From CAZEHO01 sp964511945 (GTDB taxonomy: Bacteria; Actinomycetota; Acidimicrobiia; Spongiisociales; UBA11373): DNA of 59,957 nt. This document shows positions 7,852 through 16,682 of this stretch, piece by piece. Positions within the stretch are counted from its first letter, which is position 1, and each line of letters starts with the position of its first letter. Position numbers and translations under genes: made by a program. The stretch spans positions 1-59,957 of the forward strand of contig CAZEHO010000015.1 in assembly GCA_964511945.1 (NCBI GenBank), in the 5' to 3' direction. The notes below the pieces were generated by a model. That model was not told the DNA's origin and made no database searches. It saw nothing but the letters and a program-made list of their open reading frames with translations.

Positions 7852-9018
7852 TTAGGGAGCGCCGTCTGAGAGACGTGCCGGGCCGATTGCATTGCCCCCG
7901 AAGCGACCCCTGACCTCGTCGACGGCCCGTTCCAGATCGTCCCAGGACGTGCTGTCTAGACCCAGCTGGCGAGGAGCATCCCCGGACTCCAAGCCTTCGC
8001 CCCCCAGTCCGAGGAGACGCACCCTGCGACCCCCGACTCCTGTCCGGGCGAGCAGGGCACGAGCTGCCGCGAGCAGGCCGTGCGCAGTGTCCTCGGCCTC
8101 AGGCAGGGTATGGCTCCGGATCAGCGTCGAGAAGTCCTCGAACCGCACCTTGAGGCTCACGGTTCGAGCGCGGACACCCGCTGCCCGGAGCCTCGTAGCC
8201 AGCCGATCGGCGTGACGCACCAACTCCTTGTCGATGCGGTCCGCATCGGAGAGATCCTGCTCGTAGGTCACCTCGACGGAGATCGACTTGGCACCGCCAC
8301 CGGGTTCCACCGGCCGCGAATCATCGGCATTGGCGAGAGCATGGAGGTGGCGGCCGAGAACCGCCCCCAGCCGACGCTCCAGCAGAGCGACCGGCAATTC
8401 AGCCAGGTCGCCGATGGTGGCGACACCGAGTTCCTCGAGGCGGGCGAAGGTCACTTCGCCGACACCCCAGAGCTCGCGCACACCGAGCGGATGCAGGAAC
8501 TCGGTCTCGGTTCCGGCGGTCACGAGAAGCACCCCGTCGGGCTTGGCTCGCTCGCTGGCCAACTTGGCGATCAGCTTGGACGTTGCGATTCCGGCGGACG
8601 ATGGCAGTCCGGTCTCCCGCCGGATCCGTGCCCGCAATGCTTCGGCCGCCACCACCGGGTTCTCGTGGTGGAGTCGAAGGCCGGCGATGTCCAGGAACGC
8701 CTCATCGACGGACAGCCCTTCCACGTGAGGCGTGAAGGCCCGCAGAATCGCAAAGACCTCCCGGGAGGCATCCACATAGGCTCGATGATCGGGCTGGATG
8801 AATCGGGCGTGTGGACACGCTCTCCTGGCCAGCGCCATGGGCATCGCCGAGCGAACTCCGCGCCGGCGGGCCTCGTAGCTGGCCGACGCCACCACTCCGC
8901 GATTGCCGAGCCCGCCGACGACCACGGCAACCCCCTGGAGCTGTGGATCACGGCGCCGCTCAACCTCCACGAAAAACGCATCCATGTCGACGTGCAGGAT
9001 GTGCTCACGAAAGATCAC
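7852..9018 (-). CDS. dinB: DNA polymerase IV (Y-family, translesion)
   Basis: A 388-residue Y-family polymerase that inserts bases opposite damaged DNA. Catalytic acidic residues are visible: Asp11 in HVDMDAFF and Asp105-Glu106 in SVDEAFLD. The thumb motif SSAGIATSKLIAKLASERAKP and a little-finger domain (about residues 240-345) are complete. I see no clear C-terminal clamp-binding peptide. The start is a GTG at 9018, since all conserved sequence begins right after it. No Shine-Dalgarno is possible that does not overlap the divergent phosphatase start, so the transcript may be leaderless. No LexA box is seen in front of it. Confidence 0.93.
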   Translation of the reverse strand: MIFREHILHVDMDAFFVEVERRRDPQLQGVAVVVGGLGNRGVVASASYEARRRGVRSAMPMALARRACPHARFIQPDHRAYVDASREVFAILRAFTPHVEGLSVDEAFLDIAGLRLHHENPVVAAEALRARIRRETGLPSSAGIATSKLIAKLASERAKPDGVLLVTAGTETEFLHPLGVRELWGVGEVTFARLEELGVATIGDLAELPVALLERRLGAVLGRHLHALANADDSRPVEPGGGAKSISVEVTYEQDLSDADRIDKELVRHADRLATRLRAAGVRARTVSLKVRFEDFSTLIRSHTLPEAEDTAHGLLAAARALLARTGVGGRRVRLLGLGGEGLESGDAPRQLGLDSTSWDDLERAVDEVRGRFGGNAIGPARLSDGAP

Positions 9019-9019
9019 G

Positions 9020-9034
9020 CCGGTACCGTACCGG
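9020..9034. promoter_or_regulatory. 7-1-7 perfect palindrome between divergent starts
   Basis: CCGGTAC-C-GTACCGG is a perfect interrupted palindrome. It occupies nearly the whole 18 bases between the GTG of dinB (9018, minus) and the GTG of the phosphatase gene (9037, plus). It could be an operator shared by both genes or a hairpin at both 5' ends. The regulator is unknown. Confidence 0.5.
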
Positions 9035-9036
9035 CA

Positions 9037-9657
9037 GTGCTCGAGCGCCTGCACCTCGTCCGCCACGGAGAGGTCTCCAACCCCAAACACGTCTGCTACG
9101 CGGACCTGCCGGGCTTCGTCCTGTCGGACATCGGCCGGTTGCAGGCCGCTGCTGCCGCCGGCCGGCTGGCCGTCGTCGAACCGGGCGCGTCCGTGGTCAG
9201 CTCGCCCCTGGAACGCGCCGCCGAGACGGCCGGCATCATCGCCGAAGCGCTCGGGTCCGCGGTTGAGACCGACGATCGGCTCACTGAATTCGGGCTCTCC
9301 CGTCGCTGGGCCGGAGTCGTCTGGGAGGATCTGCCGGAGCGCTTCCCCGGCGAACTCGAGGCTTACCTCGAGCACCCCCACGACCTTCCGTTCGCACCGG
9401 AGTCACTCGGCGATGTTGCACAGCGAATGCGTGAGGCAATCGAAAGCATCAGTGCGACCTCCGCCGTGGTCGTCTCACATCAGGATCCGGTCCAGGCAGT
9501 GCGGCTGGCACTCACCGGGAGGCCGTTGGAAGCGGTGCCCTTCGACAAGCCGGGCCATGCCGAGATCATCAGCCTCGTGCGTCGCGGCACGGGCTGGTTG
9601 GAGATCGAACGCTGGCAGGCCCCGGTGGGCGGCGTGGTGAACCCTCAGCGGCACTAG
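9037..9657 (+). CDS. Histidine phosphatase (phosphoglycerate mutase-like) family protein
   Basis: A 206-residue member of the histidine phosphatase superfamily. The RHG motif with the phospho-accepting His10 is in LVRHGE (residues 7-12). Arg60 lies in SSPLERAAETA, and the second catalytic histidine is His148 in VVVSHQDPV. Members dephosphorylate sugars, nucleotides or cofactors, and the substrate cannot be told from sequence. The GTG at 9037 gives the canonical short lead before the RHG motif. The TAG stop lies inside the left end of the dispersed element at 9654. Confidence 0.85.
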   Translation: MLERLHLVRHGEVSNPKHVCYADLPGFVLSDIGRLQAAAAAGRLAVVEPGASVVSSPLERAAETAGIIAEALGSAVETDDRLTEFGLSRRWAGVVWEDLPERFPGELEAYLEHPHDLPFAPESLGDVAQRMREAIESISATSAVVVSHQDPVQAVRLALTGRPLEAVPFDKPGHAEIISLVRRGTGWLEIERWQAPVGGVVNPQRH

Positions 9658-9839
9658 GAGCCCGCTGAGCAATACATGTCGCACATCTCGACGACCAGTC
9701 ATCACCACTCGCTGCATCCTCGGTCCCACCATTCCTGCACGAGGAGAGGCGGAACCTGCGTCCTTGCGATTGGCGCCCCTGGCCGCCGATCAACGTGCCC
9801 GGGCGGGCACGCCACATCGGCATTACTCAGCAGACTCCC
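9654..9839. repeat. Dispersed element, copy 1 (inverted-end, MITE/REP-like)
   Basis: About 186 bp that match 59723-59909 at roughly 91% by eye. The left end starts CTAGGAGCCCGCTGAGCAAT and the right end, read on the other strand, starts CTGGGAGTCTGCTGAGTAAT. These are imperfect inverted ends of about 20-30 bp. An internal perfect hairpin CGTGCCC...GGGCACG lies near 9795-9812. The element fills the space between two convergent genes. The phosphatase TAG stop is in the left end, and the NUDIX TAA stop and last codons are in the right end. It contains no credible coding sequence. It could be a mobile miniature element, a bidirectional terminator or both. Confidence 0.85.
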
Positions 9840-10359
9840 AGCCGCCCGCTCGAAGTCTCGCCATCAACTCGCGGTCGGTATCGAACGCCAGTTCCGGAAG
9901 GTCGTCGAGGGCAAAGAAGCCAAGGTCATCTGCGTCGTCGCCCGGCGCCGCCTCTCCCCCGGTCACGGTCGCCCAGAACCACACTCCCACGGTTAGCTTG
10001 GCCGGATCGTGGAAGTTCGAGGCGACGTGAGCCACCTCGCCGATCTCCGCCTCCAACCCGGTCTCCTCGAGCAGTTCCCGGGCTGCAGCGGCCCGGATCT
10101 CCTCGCCGTAGTCGACGAACCCGGCCGGCACTGACCACAGCCCCGCCCGGGTGGCTCCCGGAGCCCGGCGCACCAGCAGCAGCCGCCCGGCATCGTCGAA
10201 GATGACCACCGCGGCCCCCACAGCAGGGTTCCGCCAGTGCACCCAGCCACAGTCGGGGCAAACGTTGCGCTCCTTGCCGGCGAGCCACCGCGCCTCGAGC
10301 GCCGCTCCGCACTGCGGGCAGTAAGTGAACTCACCCGGCCATGCCGTGTGGTCGTGCAT
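9823..10359 (-). CDS. NUDIX hydrolase with N-terminal zinc ribbon
   Basis: A 178-residue NUDIX hydrolase. An N-terminal zinc ribbon uses Cys14, Cys17, Cys34 and Cys37 (YCPQC, VCPDC) and is of the type found in NADH pyrophosphatases. The Nudix box is complete: Gly80, Glu86, Arg94-Glu95, Glu98-Glu99 and Gly101. The SQPWPFP motif that marks NudC is absent, so it should not be called NudC, and the substrate is open. The ATG at 10359 is the first start that keeps the zinc ribbon; a TTG at 10425 with GGGAG upstream would add 22 residues. The last codons and stop lie in the right arm of the dispersed element. Confidence 0.85.
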   Translation of the reverse strand: MHDHTAWPGEFTYCPQCGAALEARWLAGKERNVCPDCGWVHWRNPAVGAAVVIFDDAGRLLLVRRAPGATRAGLWSVPAGFVDYGEEIRAAAARELLEETGLEAEIGEVAHVASNFHDPAKLTVGVWFWATVTGGEAAPGDDADDLGFFALDDLPELAFDTDRELMARLRAGGWESAE

Positions 10360-10459
10360 GGCAGAGGAGGGTACCGGGGAGTGGACCGAGCACGCCTGCT
10401 CGAAGGGGTCTTTGTCCGGCTCCAAGTTGCCGGCTCCCAGCTCCTATCCTCCCCTCGTC

Positions 10460-11224
10460 ATGCCCCGCGCTCCCTTCATCGTCACCGGACTCGTGGTCGT
10501 CGCCGCCTTGACCCGCGCCGTTGCGCTGGCGACGGAACCCGACCCGTTTGCGACGTCGGCAGCGGCGGTCCTGGCGGTGAGCTACCTCGTCTTCGGCAAC
10601 GTCACCGCCGCCGGGCTTCTGGTCGCCAAGGGGCCGTGGGCCCGGAGGGTCGGGCTGCTGATCACCGCCGGATCGCTGGTGCTCGCCGTCGTCCAGCCGC
10701 TGACCACCGCAGCAGTCGTGGCGCTGATCCCGGCCGGATTGGCACTCGCTGCCCTCGCCGGGCCCTGGCTCACCCGCCGCTGGCTGCGGCTGCTGCCCTC
10801 TGCCGACGGTCCGCCACCGACGGCCGTGGCCGCGCTGGTCGCACTGCTCATCCTCCCGGCATGGATCGCGGTGGCCCGCGCCGACGGTCTGGAGCGGCCG
10901 GACTGGCTGCTCGTTGCCGCAGCGATCGTGCTGGCCGCCGGCATGGTCCGGGCGCTCCCGGTCGCACTGTGGTCGGCTCGCATCCTGCTCCCGGCCGCCG
11001 GCATTGCTGCCGGGGTGCTCGACGGCATGCCGCGCGGCCCCATCGTTGCCGGCGGTGCCATCGTCGCGGCAGCCCTGGCCTGGGCTCCCAGTGTCGGGCG
11101 GTCCGTGACCCCCCTGATCCGCGAACCGTCACCCTCGGTGTCCGTGCCGCCCGAACTGGTCGATCCGGAGATCCTCGCGGAGGCTGGCTACGACGACCGC
11201 GGACGTCCGAGGGAGCAATCGTGA
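10460..11224 (+). CDS. Multi-pass membrane protein, unknown
   Basis: A 254-residue protein with about seven strongly hydrophobic segments and a hydrophilic C-terminal tail ending in DPEILAEAGYDDRGRPREQS. No family motif is recognised. The ATG at 10460 places the first helix (FIVTGLVVVAALTRAVAL) right at the N-terminus. It overlaps the following small membrane-protein gene by four bases (GTGA), so the two are probably co-translated and may work as a pair. Divergent from the NUDIX gene. Confidence 0.6.
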   Translation: MPRAPFIVTGLVVVAALTRAVALATEPDPFATSAAAVLAVSYLVFGNVTAAGLLVAKGPWARRVGLLITAGSLVLAVVQPLTTAAVVALIPAGLALAALAGPWLTRRWLRLLPSADGPPPTAVAALVALLILPAWIAVARADGLERPDWLLVAAAIVLAAGMVRALPVALWSARILLPAAGIAAGVLDGMPRGPIVAGGAIVAAALAWAPSVGRSVTPLIREPSPSVSVPPELVDPEILAEAGYDDRGRPREQS

Positions 11225-11499
11225 GGAGTCTCAACCCCTGGGTAGCGATCCCGGTGCTCATCGCGACGATCGGCGGCGGTGTGGTCGGCGCCCTCATCAT
11301 GGAGTTGTCCTGCGCCCCTGGTTCATGCGTTGCAGCCTCGGTCGGGGTCGGCATCCTCAGCGCGGCGATGGCGTTCTTCGGTGTCGGTGTGGTGGTCGTT
11401 CTCGCAGCCCGGTCGATGGCAGAGTGGCGGCAGCAGGCCGCCACGGGCACCACCCGCCCCGAGCCGCCCGACGAGGACCCCGGTCCGCCGACCTGCTGA
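11221..11499 (+). CDS. Small two-helix membrane protein, unknown
   Basis: A 92-residue protein with two hydrophobic helices (about residues 8-27 and 36-62) joined by a short loop containing two cysteines (SCAPGSCVAAS), and a Pro-rich polar tail. The start is a GTG at 11221 overlapping the stop of the previous gene (GTGA). No family is recognised. Thiolase starts about 60 bases downstream without an obvious ribosome site, so the operon may continue or stop here. Confidence 0.6.
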   Translation: MRSLNPWVAIPVLIATIGGGVVGALIMELSCAPGSCVAASVGVGILSAAMAFFGVGVVVVLAARSMAEWRQQAATGTTRPEPPDEDPGPPTC

Positions 11500-11557
11500 G
11501 GCTGCCCGGCGGCACTCCCCGAACCCGCCAGATCCGGGTCGATAGCATCGGGCTTCG

Positions 11558-12766
11558 ATGACGAACGTCTACATCATCGATGCATGCCGGACCCCGGTCG
11601 GGAGGATCGGCGGGGCGCTGGCGCAGGTCCGACCCGATGATCTGGCGGCTCACGTCATCTCCGCGCTCCTCGCCCGCAGCCCTGCGGTGGACCCGGCGGA
11701 TGTCGAGGACGTCGTGTGGGGAGCCGCCAATCAGGCCGGTGAGGACAACCGCAACGTGGCCCGGATGGCAGCGCTGCTCGCCGGCCTCCCGGTGACGGTG
11801 CCGGGACAGACCGTGAACCGATTGTGCGGCTCATCGCTGCAGGCAATCGTCACCGCGGCACAGGCACTGCGGGACGGTTGGGGCGACGTCATGATCGCCG
11901 GCGGATCGGAATCCATGAGCCGGGCGCCGTTCGTCGTCGCCAAGCCCGAGACGGGCTTCACGGCCGCATCGCCAGAGACGGCGAACTCCGTACTCGGCTG
12001 GCGTTTCGTGAACCCCCGCATGGAGTCGATGTACCCGCCGATCAGCCTCGGGATGACGGCCGAGGTGGTGGCCGAACGGCATTCGATCGGCCGGGAGAGA
12101 CAGGATCGGTTCGCACTCGAAAGCCACCGGCGCGCCATCGCTGCCTCCGAGGCCGGCAGGTTTGTCGATGAAATCGTGCCGGTCGAAGCACCGGTCGATC
12201 CGCGGCGCCGGACCACGGTGACCGTCACCGCAGACGAAGGACCCCGATCGGACACCAGTGCCGAAGCACTCGCCCACCTGAAGCCCGTGTTCAAACCCGA
12301 CGGGACCGTCACCGCCGGCAACAGCTCGCAGATGAGCGACGGAGCAGCCGGCGTGGTGCTCGCTACCGAGACGGGGGTAGAGAGATACGGATTGGAGCCG
12401 ATGGCCCGAATCGCCGGCTCGGCAGTCGCCGGTGTCCATCCCGACGTCATGGGAACCGGGCCGGTTCCCGCGACCACCACAGCAATGAAACGGACCGGAA
12501 CGTCGATCGCGGACTTCGATGTCATCGAACTCAACGAGGCCTTCGCAGCCCAATCGCTGGCCTGCATCGACCTGCTCGACCTCGATCCGAAGGCGGTCAA
12601 CCCCAACGGCGGATCCATCGCCCTCGGCCATCCGCTCGGCGCTACCGGTGCCAGGATCCTCACGACGCTGGTGCACGAACTGGCTCGGCGCCGGGTCCGA
12701 TACGGCCTCGCCACCATGTGCGTAGGCGTCGGACAGGGCGTCTCGGTGATCGTGGAGCGAATATGA
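11558..12766 (+). CDS. Acetyl-CoA C-acyltransferase (thiolase)
   Basis: A 402-residue thiolase that transfers acyl groups to and from CoA, as in fatty-acid beta-oxidation or aromatic-acid degradation. The nucleophile is Cys90 in VNRLCGSSLQ. The second half has NEAFAAQ, His358 in GGSIALGHPLGATGAR and the general-base Cys388 in TMCVGVGQG. Length is normal. The acyl-CoA dehydrogenase gene follows 66 bases later, consistent with a fatty-acyl-CoA oxidation pair. Chain-length preference is not visible. Confidence 0.93.
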   Translation: MTNVYIIDACRTPVGRIGGALAQVRPDDLAAHVISALLARSPAVDPADVEDVVWGAANQAGEDNRNVARMAALLAGLPVTVPGQTVNRLCGSSLQAIVTAAQALRDGWGDVMIAGGSESMSRAPFVVAKPETGFTAASPETANSVLGWRFVNPRMESMYPPISLGMTAEVVAERHSIGRERQDRFALESHRRAIAASEAGRFVDEIVPVEAPVDPRRRTTVTVTADEGPRSDTSAEALAHLKPVFKPDGTVTAGNSSQMSDGAAGVVLATETGVERYGLEPMARIAGSAVAGVHPDVMGTGPVPATTTAMKRTGTSIADFDVIELNEAFAAQSLACIDLLDLDPKAVNPNGGSIALGHPLGATGARILTTLVHELARRRVRYGLATMCVGVGQGVSVIVERI

Positions 12767-12832
12767 GGTCCTCCGGCATCCCCGCCACCGCCATCGGCGC
12801 CCGCCACGGCTACCACTGAACCAAGGAGAGCC

Positions 12833-14002
12833 ATGTCCCTCGATCCCGAGACCCTCGACGATCTCCTCGCAACGATCCGGCGCTACGTCGGCGAGCGGCT
12901 GATCCCGGCCGAGGACGAGGTGTCCCGGGAGGACGCCGTCCCCAACGACATCCTCGAGGAGATGAAGGAGATGGGCCTCTACGGGATGACCATCCCCGAG
13001 GAGTTTGGAGGCCTCGGGCTCACCACTTCGGAGGAAGTCGAAGTGGGGTTCGAGTTGGGCCGCTGTTCGCCGGCGTTCCGTTCCGCATTCGGCACCACCA
13101 ACGGCATCGGATCCCAGGCGATCGTCATCGACGGTACCGACGAACAGAAGCAGCGGTACCTGCCCCGACTGGCCACGGGCGACATCGTCGGGTCGTTCGC
13201 CCTCACGGAGCCCGACGCCGGGTCCGATGCGGCTGCGCTCACCACCAGGGCGGTGCGCGACGGCGACGAGTACGTGATCGACGGTACAAAGCGGTTCATC
13301 ACCAATGCCCCCGCCGCCGGCCTGTTCACGGTCATGGCACGCACCGATCCCGAGGAGAAGGGGGCGCGGGGCATCAGCGCGTTCCTCATCCCCGCCGACA
13401 CTCCGGGAATCACCATCGGCCCCAAGGAGAAGAAGCTCGGGCAGCAGGGTTCAGCCGTCGCAGATGTCGTGTTCACCGGCTGTCGTGTACCGGCCGACGC
13501 GCTGATCGGCGGGGTCGAGGGGCAGGGGTTTCGCACCGCCATGAAGGTTCTCGACCGGGGGCGTCTCGTCATCGCGGCGTCGTTCACCGGGTTCGCCGCG
13601 AGGATCCTCGACGACATGGTGGAGTACGCCGTGCAGCGCAAGCAGTTCGGCCGCCCGATCGCAGAGTTTCAGTTGATCCAGGCAATGATCGCCGACTCGA
13701 CGGCCGACCTCCTCGCAGCCAAGGCGATGGTGCGCGAGGGAGCTGCAGCGGCCGATCGTGGTGACGACATCTCGCTCCATGCAGCGTCGGCGAAGATGTT
13801 CACATCAGAAATGCTCGGTCGAATCGCCGATAGAAACGTGCAGGTGCACGGTGGCGCCGGATACATCGCCGACTACGCCGCCGAGCGGCACTACCGCGAC
13901 GCCCGGCTGTCCCGCATCTATGAGGGAACGACCCAGATCCAGCAGATCGTGATCGCCCGCAAGATGATCCAGGCGGCCCGCGACCGCCTCGGCCTCGGCT
14001 GA
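12833..14002 (+). CDS. Acyl-CoA dehydrogenase
   Basis: A 389-residue FAD-dependent acyl-CoA dehydrogenase that introduces the alpha-beta double bond into acyl-CoA. It shows the FAD-binding ALTEPDAGSDAA and TKRFITNAPAAG regions and the catalytic base Glu364 in RIYEGTTQIQ. The ATG at 12833 is preceded by AAGGAGAG. It follows thiolase on the same strand. I infer an acyl-CoA oxidation unit, but no hydratase or 3-hydroxyacyl-CoA dehydrogenase is next to it. Confidence 0.93.
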   Translation: MSLDPETLDDLLATIRRYVGERLIPAEDEVSREDAVPNDILEEMKEMGLYGMTIPEEFGGLGLTTSEEVEVGFELGRCSPAFRSAFGTTNGIGSQAIVIDGTDEQKQRYLPRLATGDIVGSFALTEPDAGSDAAALTTRAVRDGDEYVIDGTKRFITNAPAAGLFTVMARTDPEEKGARGISAFLIPADTPGITIGPKEKKLGQQGSAVADVVFTGCRVPADALIGGVEGQGFRTAMKVLDRGRLVIAASFTGFAARILDDMVEYAVQRKQFGRPIAEFQLIQAMIADSTADLLAAKAMVREGAAAADRGDDISLHAASAKMFTSEMLGRIADRNVQVHGGAGYIADYAAERHYRDARLSRIYEGTTQIQQIVIARKMIQAARDRLGLG

Positions 14003-14074
14003 GCGCCTCCCGACACCGCCGGAAGAGCCCGTTCGGCCCTATCGCCTCCGACGGTGTACTGCCACCCTCGAAAC

Positions 14075-14695
14075 ATGGGCTCGATCCGCGACGCCGTGAC
14101 CAACCCTGAAGCACTGGCCGACCCGCACGTATCGCGGCGGGTCCGACTCGCCTTCAGAAGGCTGAACCGGGCGATAGTGCTCATGTGGCGCCTCGGACTG
14201 GGTCCGACCTTCGGGTGGGCACCCCCGATCACCGGCCGGGTGCTGGTAGTGCTGCATACCGGACGCCGTAGTGGCGCGGCCTACCGCACCCCGCTCAACT
14301 ACGCCGTCGTTGACGATTCGGTCTATTGCCTCGCCGGGTTCGGCACGGTCTCCGACTGGTACCGCAACTTGTTTGCCGGCGGCGGTCACGTGGAGCTGTG
14401 GATGCCGAAGAGACGGTGGATGTGCAGCGTTGAGGAAGTGTCGGACCACCCGGATCGGCGAAACCTCCTGCGGGCGGTGCTGCGCGGAAGCGGTGTCGTT
14501 GCATATGCCTTCGGGATTCCGCCGACGCTGCCGGACGAACGCCTCGACGCGCTCACCCGCGACTACCGGCTGGTTCGGTTCACCCGCCACTCGCCGGCGA
14601 CCGGCTCAGACCGCCCCGGGGACCTGATCTGGGTATGGCCGGTGTTGGCAGGTGCCTCGCTGGTCCGCCGGTTCCGGCGGCGACGCGACGGCTAG
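14075..14695 (+). CDS. Deazaflavin (F420)-type nitroreductase family protein
   Basis: A 206-residue protein resembling the Ddn/DUF385 family of deazaflavin-dependent oxidoreductases. The signature is VLHTGRRSGAAYRTPLNYAVVDDSVYCLAGFG followed by WYRNLFAGGGHVELWM, the usual cofactor-binding strand pair. The ATG at 14075 is chosen to avoid a long untypical lead. Members use F420 or related flavins and reduce varied substrates, and the substrate is unknown here. It overlaps the 3' end of the convergent solute-binding protein gene by four bases. Confidence 0.8.
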   Translation: MGSIRDAVTNPEALADPHVSRRVRLAFRRLNRAIVLMWRLGLGPTFGWAPPITGRVLVVLHTGRRSGAAYRTPLNYAVVDDSVYCLAGFGTVSDWYRNLFAGGGHVELWMPKRRWMCSVEEVSDHPDRRNLLRAVLRGSGVVAYAFGIPPTLPDERLDALTRDYRLVRFTRHSPATGSDRPGDLIWVWPVLAGASLVRRFRRRRDG

Positions 14696-16638
14696 CCGCT
14701 CTGCGGCAGATCGACCCGGAACCACTCCTCGATGTTCCAGGTGTCGGCGGAGGCGCCCGGATTGGGCTCGTAGCCGGCGATCTCATCCAGCCACGCAGCG
14801 CCGATCCAGAGCCGCGCCCACAGCGGGATGACCACCGCCTCGTCGGCCAGGAGCTGCTCGGCCTCAGCGACCAGCGCCAACAACTCCGCAGTGCCGACCG
14901 CACCATCCATCGCCCGGCGCAACTCTGCGAACCGCTCGGTGGAATCATCGACCACCGTCGATGCCGGCTGGTTGACATCAACCGTCGAACCGTCGGCAAG
15001 CGTGATCGGCTCCTGCTCGGCGACCGTCGCGGTCCCCCAGCGGGCGTAGTTGTTGCCGAACGGCGGGGGTCCGATCGGGTCGAGGAAATCGTGGGCCCGT
15101 GCCAGCGCCGGTGATCCCGGTGCTCCGGGATATGCCCACATGCCGAGATCCCACGATCCGGCGGTCAGGGTCTCACCGAAGAACAGGGAGGAGGGCTCCA
15201 GTTCGAGCTGCACCCGGACACCGACGTCCGCCAGCATTGGCTCCATCAACGCCGCGGTCCGCACCCGCAAGTCGTCGTTGGCTGTGGTGGTGAATACGAC
15301 CACCGGGGGTTCCTCCGTGCAATTCCGGCCGACGCGCCCGCAGGCCCGGTCGATGAGACGCCTCGCCTCCACCACGTCGTAGGAGTATTGGCTCCAAGCT
15401 CCGCTCGACTGGGCCGGCTCGTACACGTCCAGGTAGGAGTCGATCGAGTCGTTGTATCCGGCGTAGAGCGATGTCACCAGCGCCTCGATGTCCAGCGCGT
15501 AGGCGATCGCGCGGCGGAAGTCGACGAACTGGTTCAGCGACTCCTCATTGCGGTTGTTGGTCCCGAACTGGAACGCGAGGTGCTCCCACAGCACCCCCGG
15601 GATGACGAACACACCGGCGCCCTCGGTCACCAGCGGAATCAAGGCGTTCAGCACCTGGATCACCGACGGTGGGGTGATGACGTCGACCTCCCGGATCCGG
15701 AAGGCGTCCACCAACGCCGCCGCCGAATCGTAAAACCGGAACTCCACCCGCTCGAGGTATGGCTGCGTCAGGCCACCGTCGTCCGTCTTCCAGTACAAGG
15801 GGTTCCGGACGAAGACCATGCGCTCCCCCGGGTCCCACGACTCGAAGATGTACGGCCCGCCGCTCAGCCAGATCGCATCTTCCCAATCAGCCAGCACATC
15901 GGTCCCGGTCATCTGGTGGCGGGGCAGCACGATCGGGAACAGCAACTCGTGCTGCAGCGTGGGCCGCTCCATCAGGAAGGAAATCGACTTCGGTGCCACC
16001 ACCACGCTCTCAGGGATGATCTGGTCGTAGAGGTCGGGATCACTCCCCGGTGCCAGCACCAGCCCGTCCGTGTCCCGCAGGGTCTGGTAGGTGAAGAAGA
16101 AATCGTCACCGCTGATCGGGACCCCGTCCTCCCAGCGGGCATCGGGATGGATGTTCATCACCACCCTCAGCGTGCCGTCGGCCTCGACAGTGAGGCCACC
16201 GTTCTCGGTCGTCGGGAGTTCCTCGAGCAACTCCGGAACGACGACGAGGTCGGCATTCACATCGCTGATGCCGACCTGATAGAGCTGGGCAAAGCGGTCC
16301 CAGGTCGTCCCGGCCCCGCCGCGGGCGAGCGGATTGAGTGTGGCCGGCTCGTCGAGCGTGCCGATCACGACGGCTCCGCCGATGCCGACTTCGACGTCGA
16401 TCTGCGGTGGTGTCGTCACGGGGGGCGGTGGCGGCACGAACGGCCCCGTCGTGGCCGTCGTTGCCGCCGGTGTCGTGGTCGTGGTCGTGGTCGAAATCGC
16501 CGGGGCGGTGGTCGAAGCGGCCACGGTCGTCGCCGTCGTCTCCGCATCGTCGTCGCCACAGGCCGCGGCGACCAGCGCAAAAGCGACGGCTGCGGCGAGC
16601 ACCGAACGAAGGCGCGCGGAAGTCACGGATACGAACAC
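14692..16638 (-). CDS. Solute-binding lipoprotein, SBP_bac_5 (oligopeptide/nickel type), orphan
   Basis: A 648-residue extracytoplasmic binding protein. The signal peptide ends in a lipobox with acylated Cys27 (VAAACGDDD). A Thr/Pro-rich linker runs to about residue 80. The family-5 binding fold follows (PATLNPLARGGAG, then WEDGVPISGDDFFFTYQTL near residues 170-190). Proteins of this family usually bind peptides or other large solutes for ABC importers. No permease or ATPase gene is adjacent, so it is an orphan. It starts at a GTG 45 bases after fabF on the same strand, so it may be read through from the fatty-acid operon. Confidence 0.88.
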   Translation of the reverse strand: MFVSVTSARLRSVLAAAVAFALVAAACGDDDAETTATTVAASTTAPAISTTTTTTTPAATTATTGPFVPPPPPVTTPPQIDVEVGIGGAVVIGTLDEPATLNPLARGGAGTTWDRFAQLYQVGISDVNADLVVVPELLEELPTTENGGLTVEADGTLRVVMNIHPDARWEDGVPISGDDFFFTYQTLRDTDGLVLAPGSDPDLYDQIIPESVVVAPKSISFLMERPTLQHELLFPIVLPRHQMTGTDVLADWEDAIWLSGGPYIFESWDPGERMVFVRNPLYWKTDDGGLTQPYLERVEFRFYDSAAALVDAFRIREVDVITPPSVIQVLNALIPLVTEGAGVFVIPGVLWEHLAFQFGTNNRNEESLNQFVDFRRAIAYALDIEALVTSLYAGYNDSIDSYLDVYEPAQSSGAWSQYSYDVVEARRLIDRACGRVGRNCTEEPPVVVFTTTANDDLRVRTAALMEPMLADVGVRVQLELEPSSLFFGETLTAGSWDLGMWAYPGAPGSPALARAHDFLDPIGPPPFGNNYARWGTATVAEQEPITLADGSTVDVNQPASTVVDDSTERFAELRRAMDGAVGTAELLALVAEAEQLLADEAVVIPLWARLWIGAAWLDEIAGYEPNPGASADTWNIEEWFRVDLPQSG

Positions 16639-16682
16639 GGGAGCAAGTCTGGCACGGCCACGGCCTACCCAGGCCGGCGATG

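Noticed and set aside
9823..10359. NudC (NADH pyrophosphatase / RNA decapping)
   Set aside because: Zinc ribbon and Nudix box are present, but the SQPWPFP motif that follows in NudC is missing.
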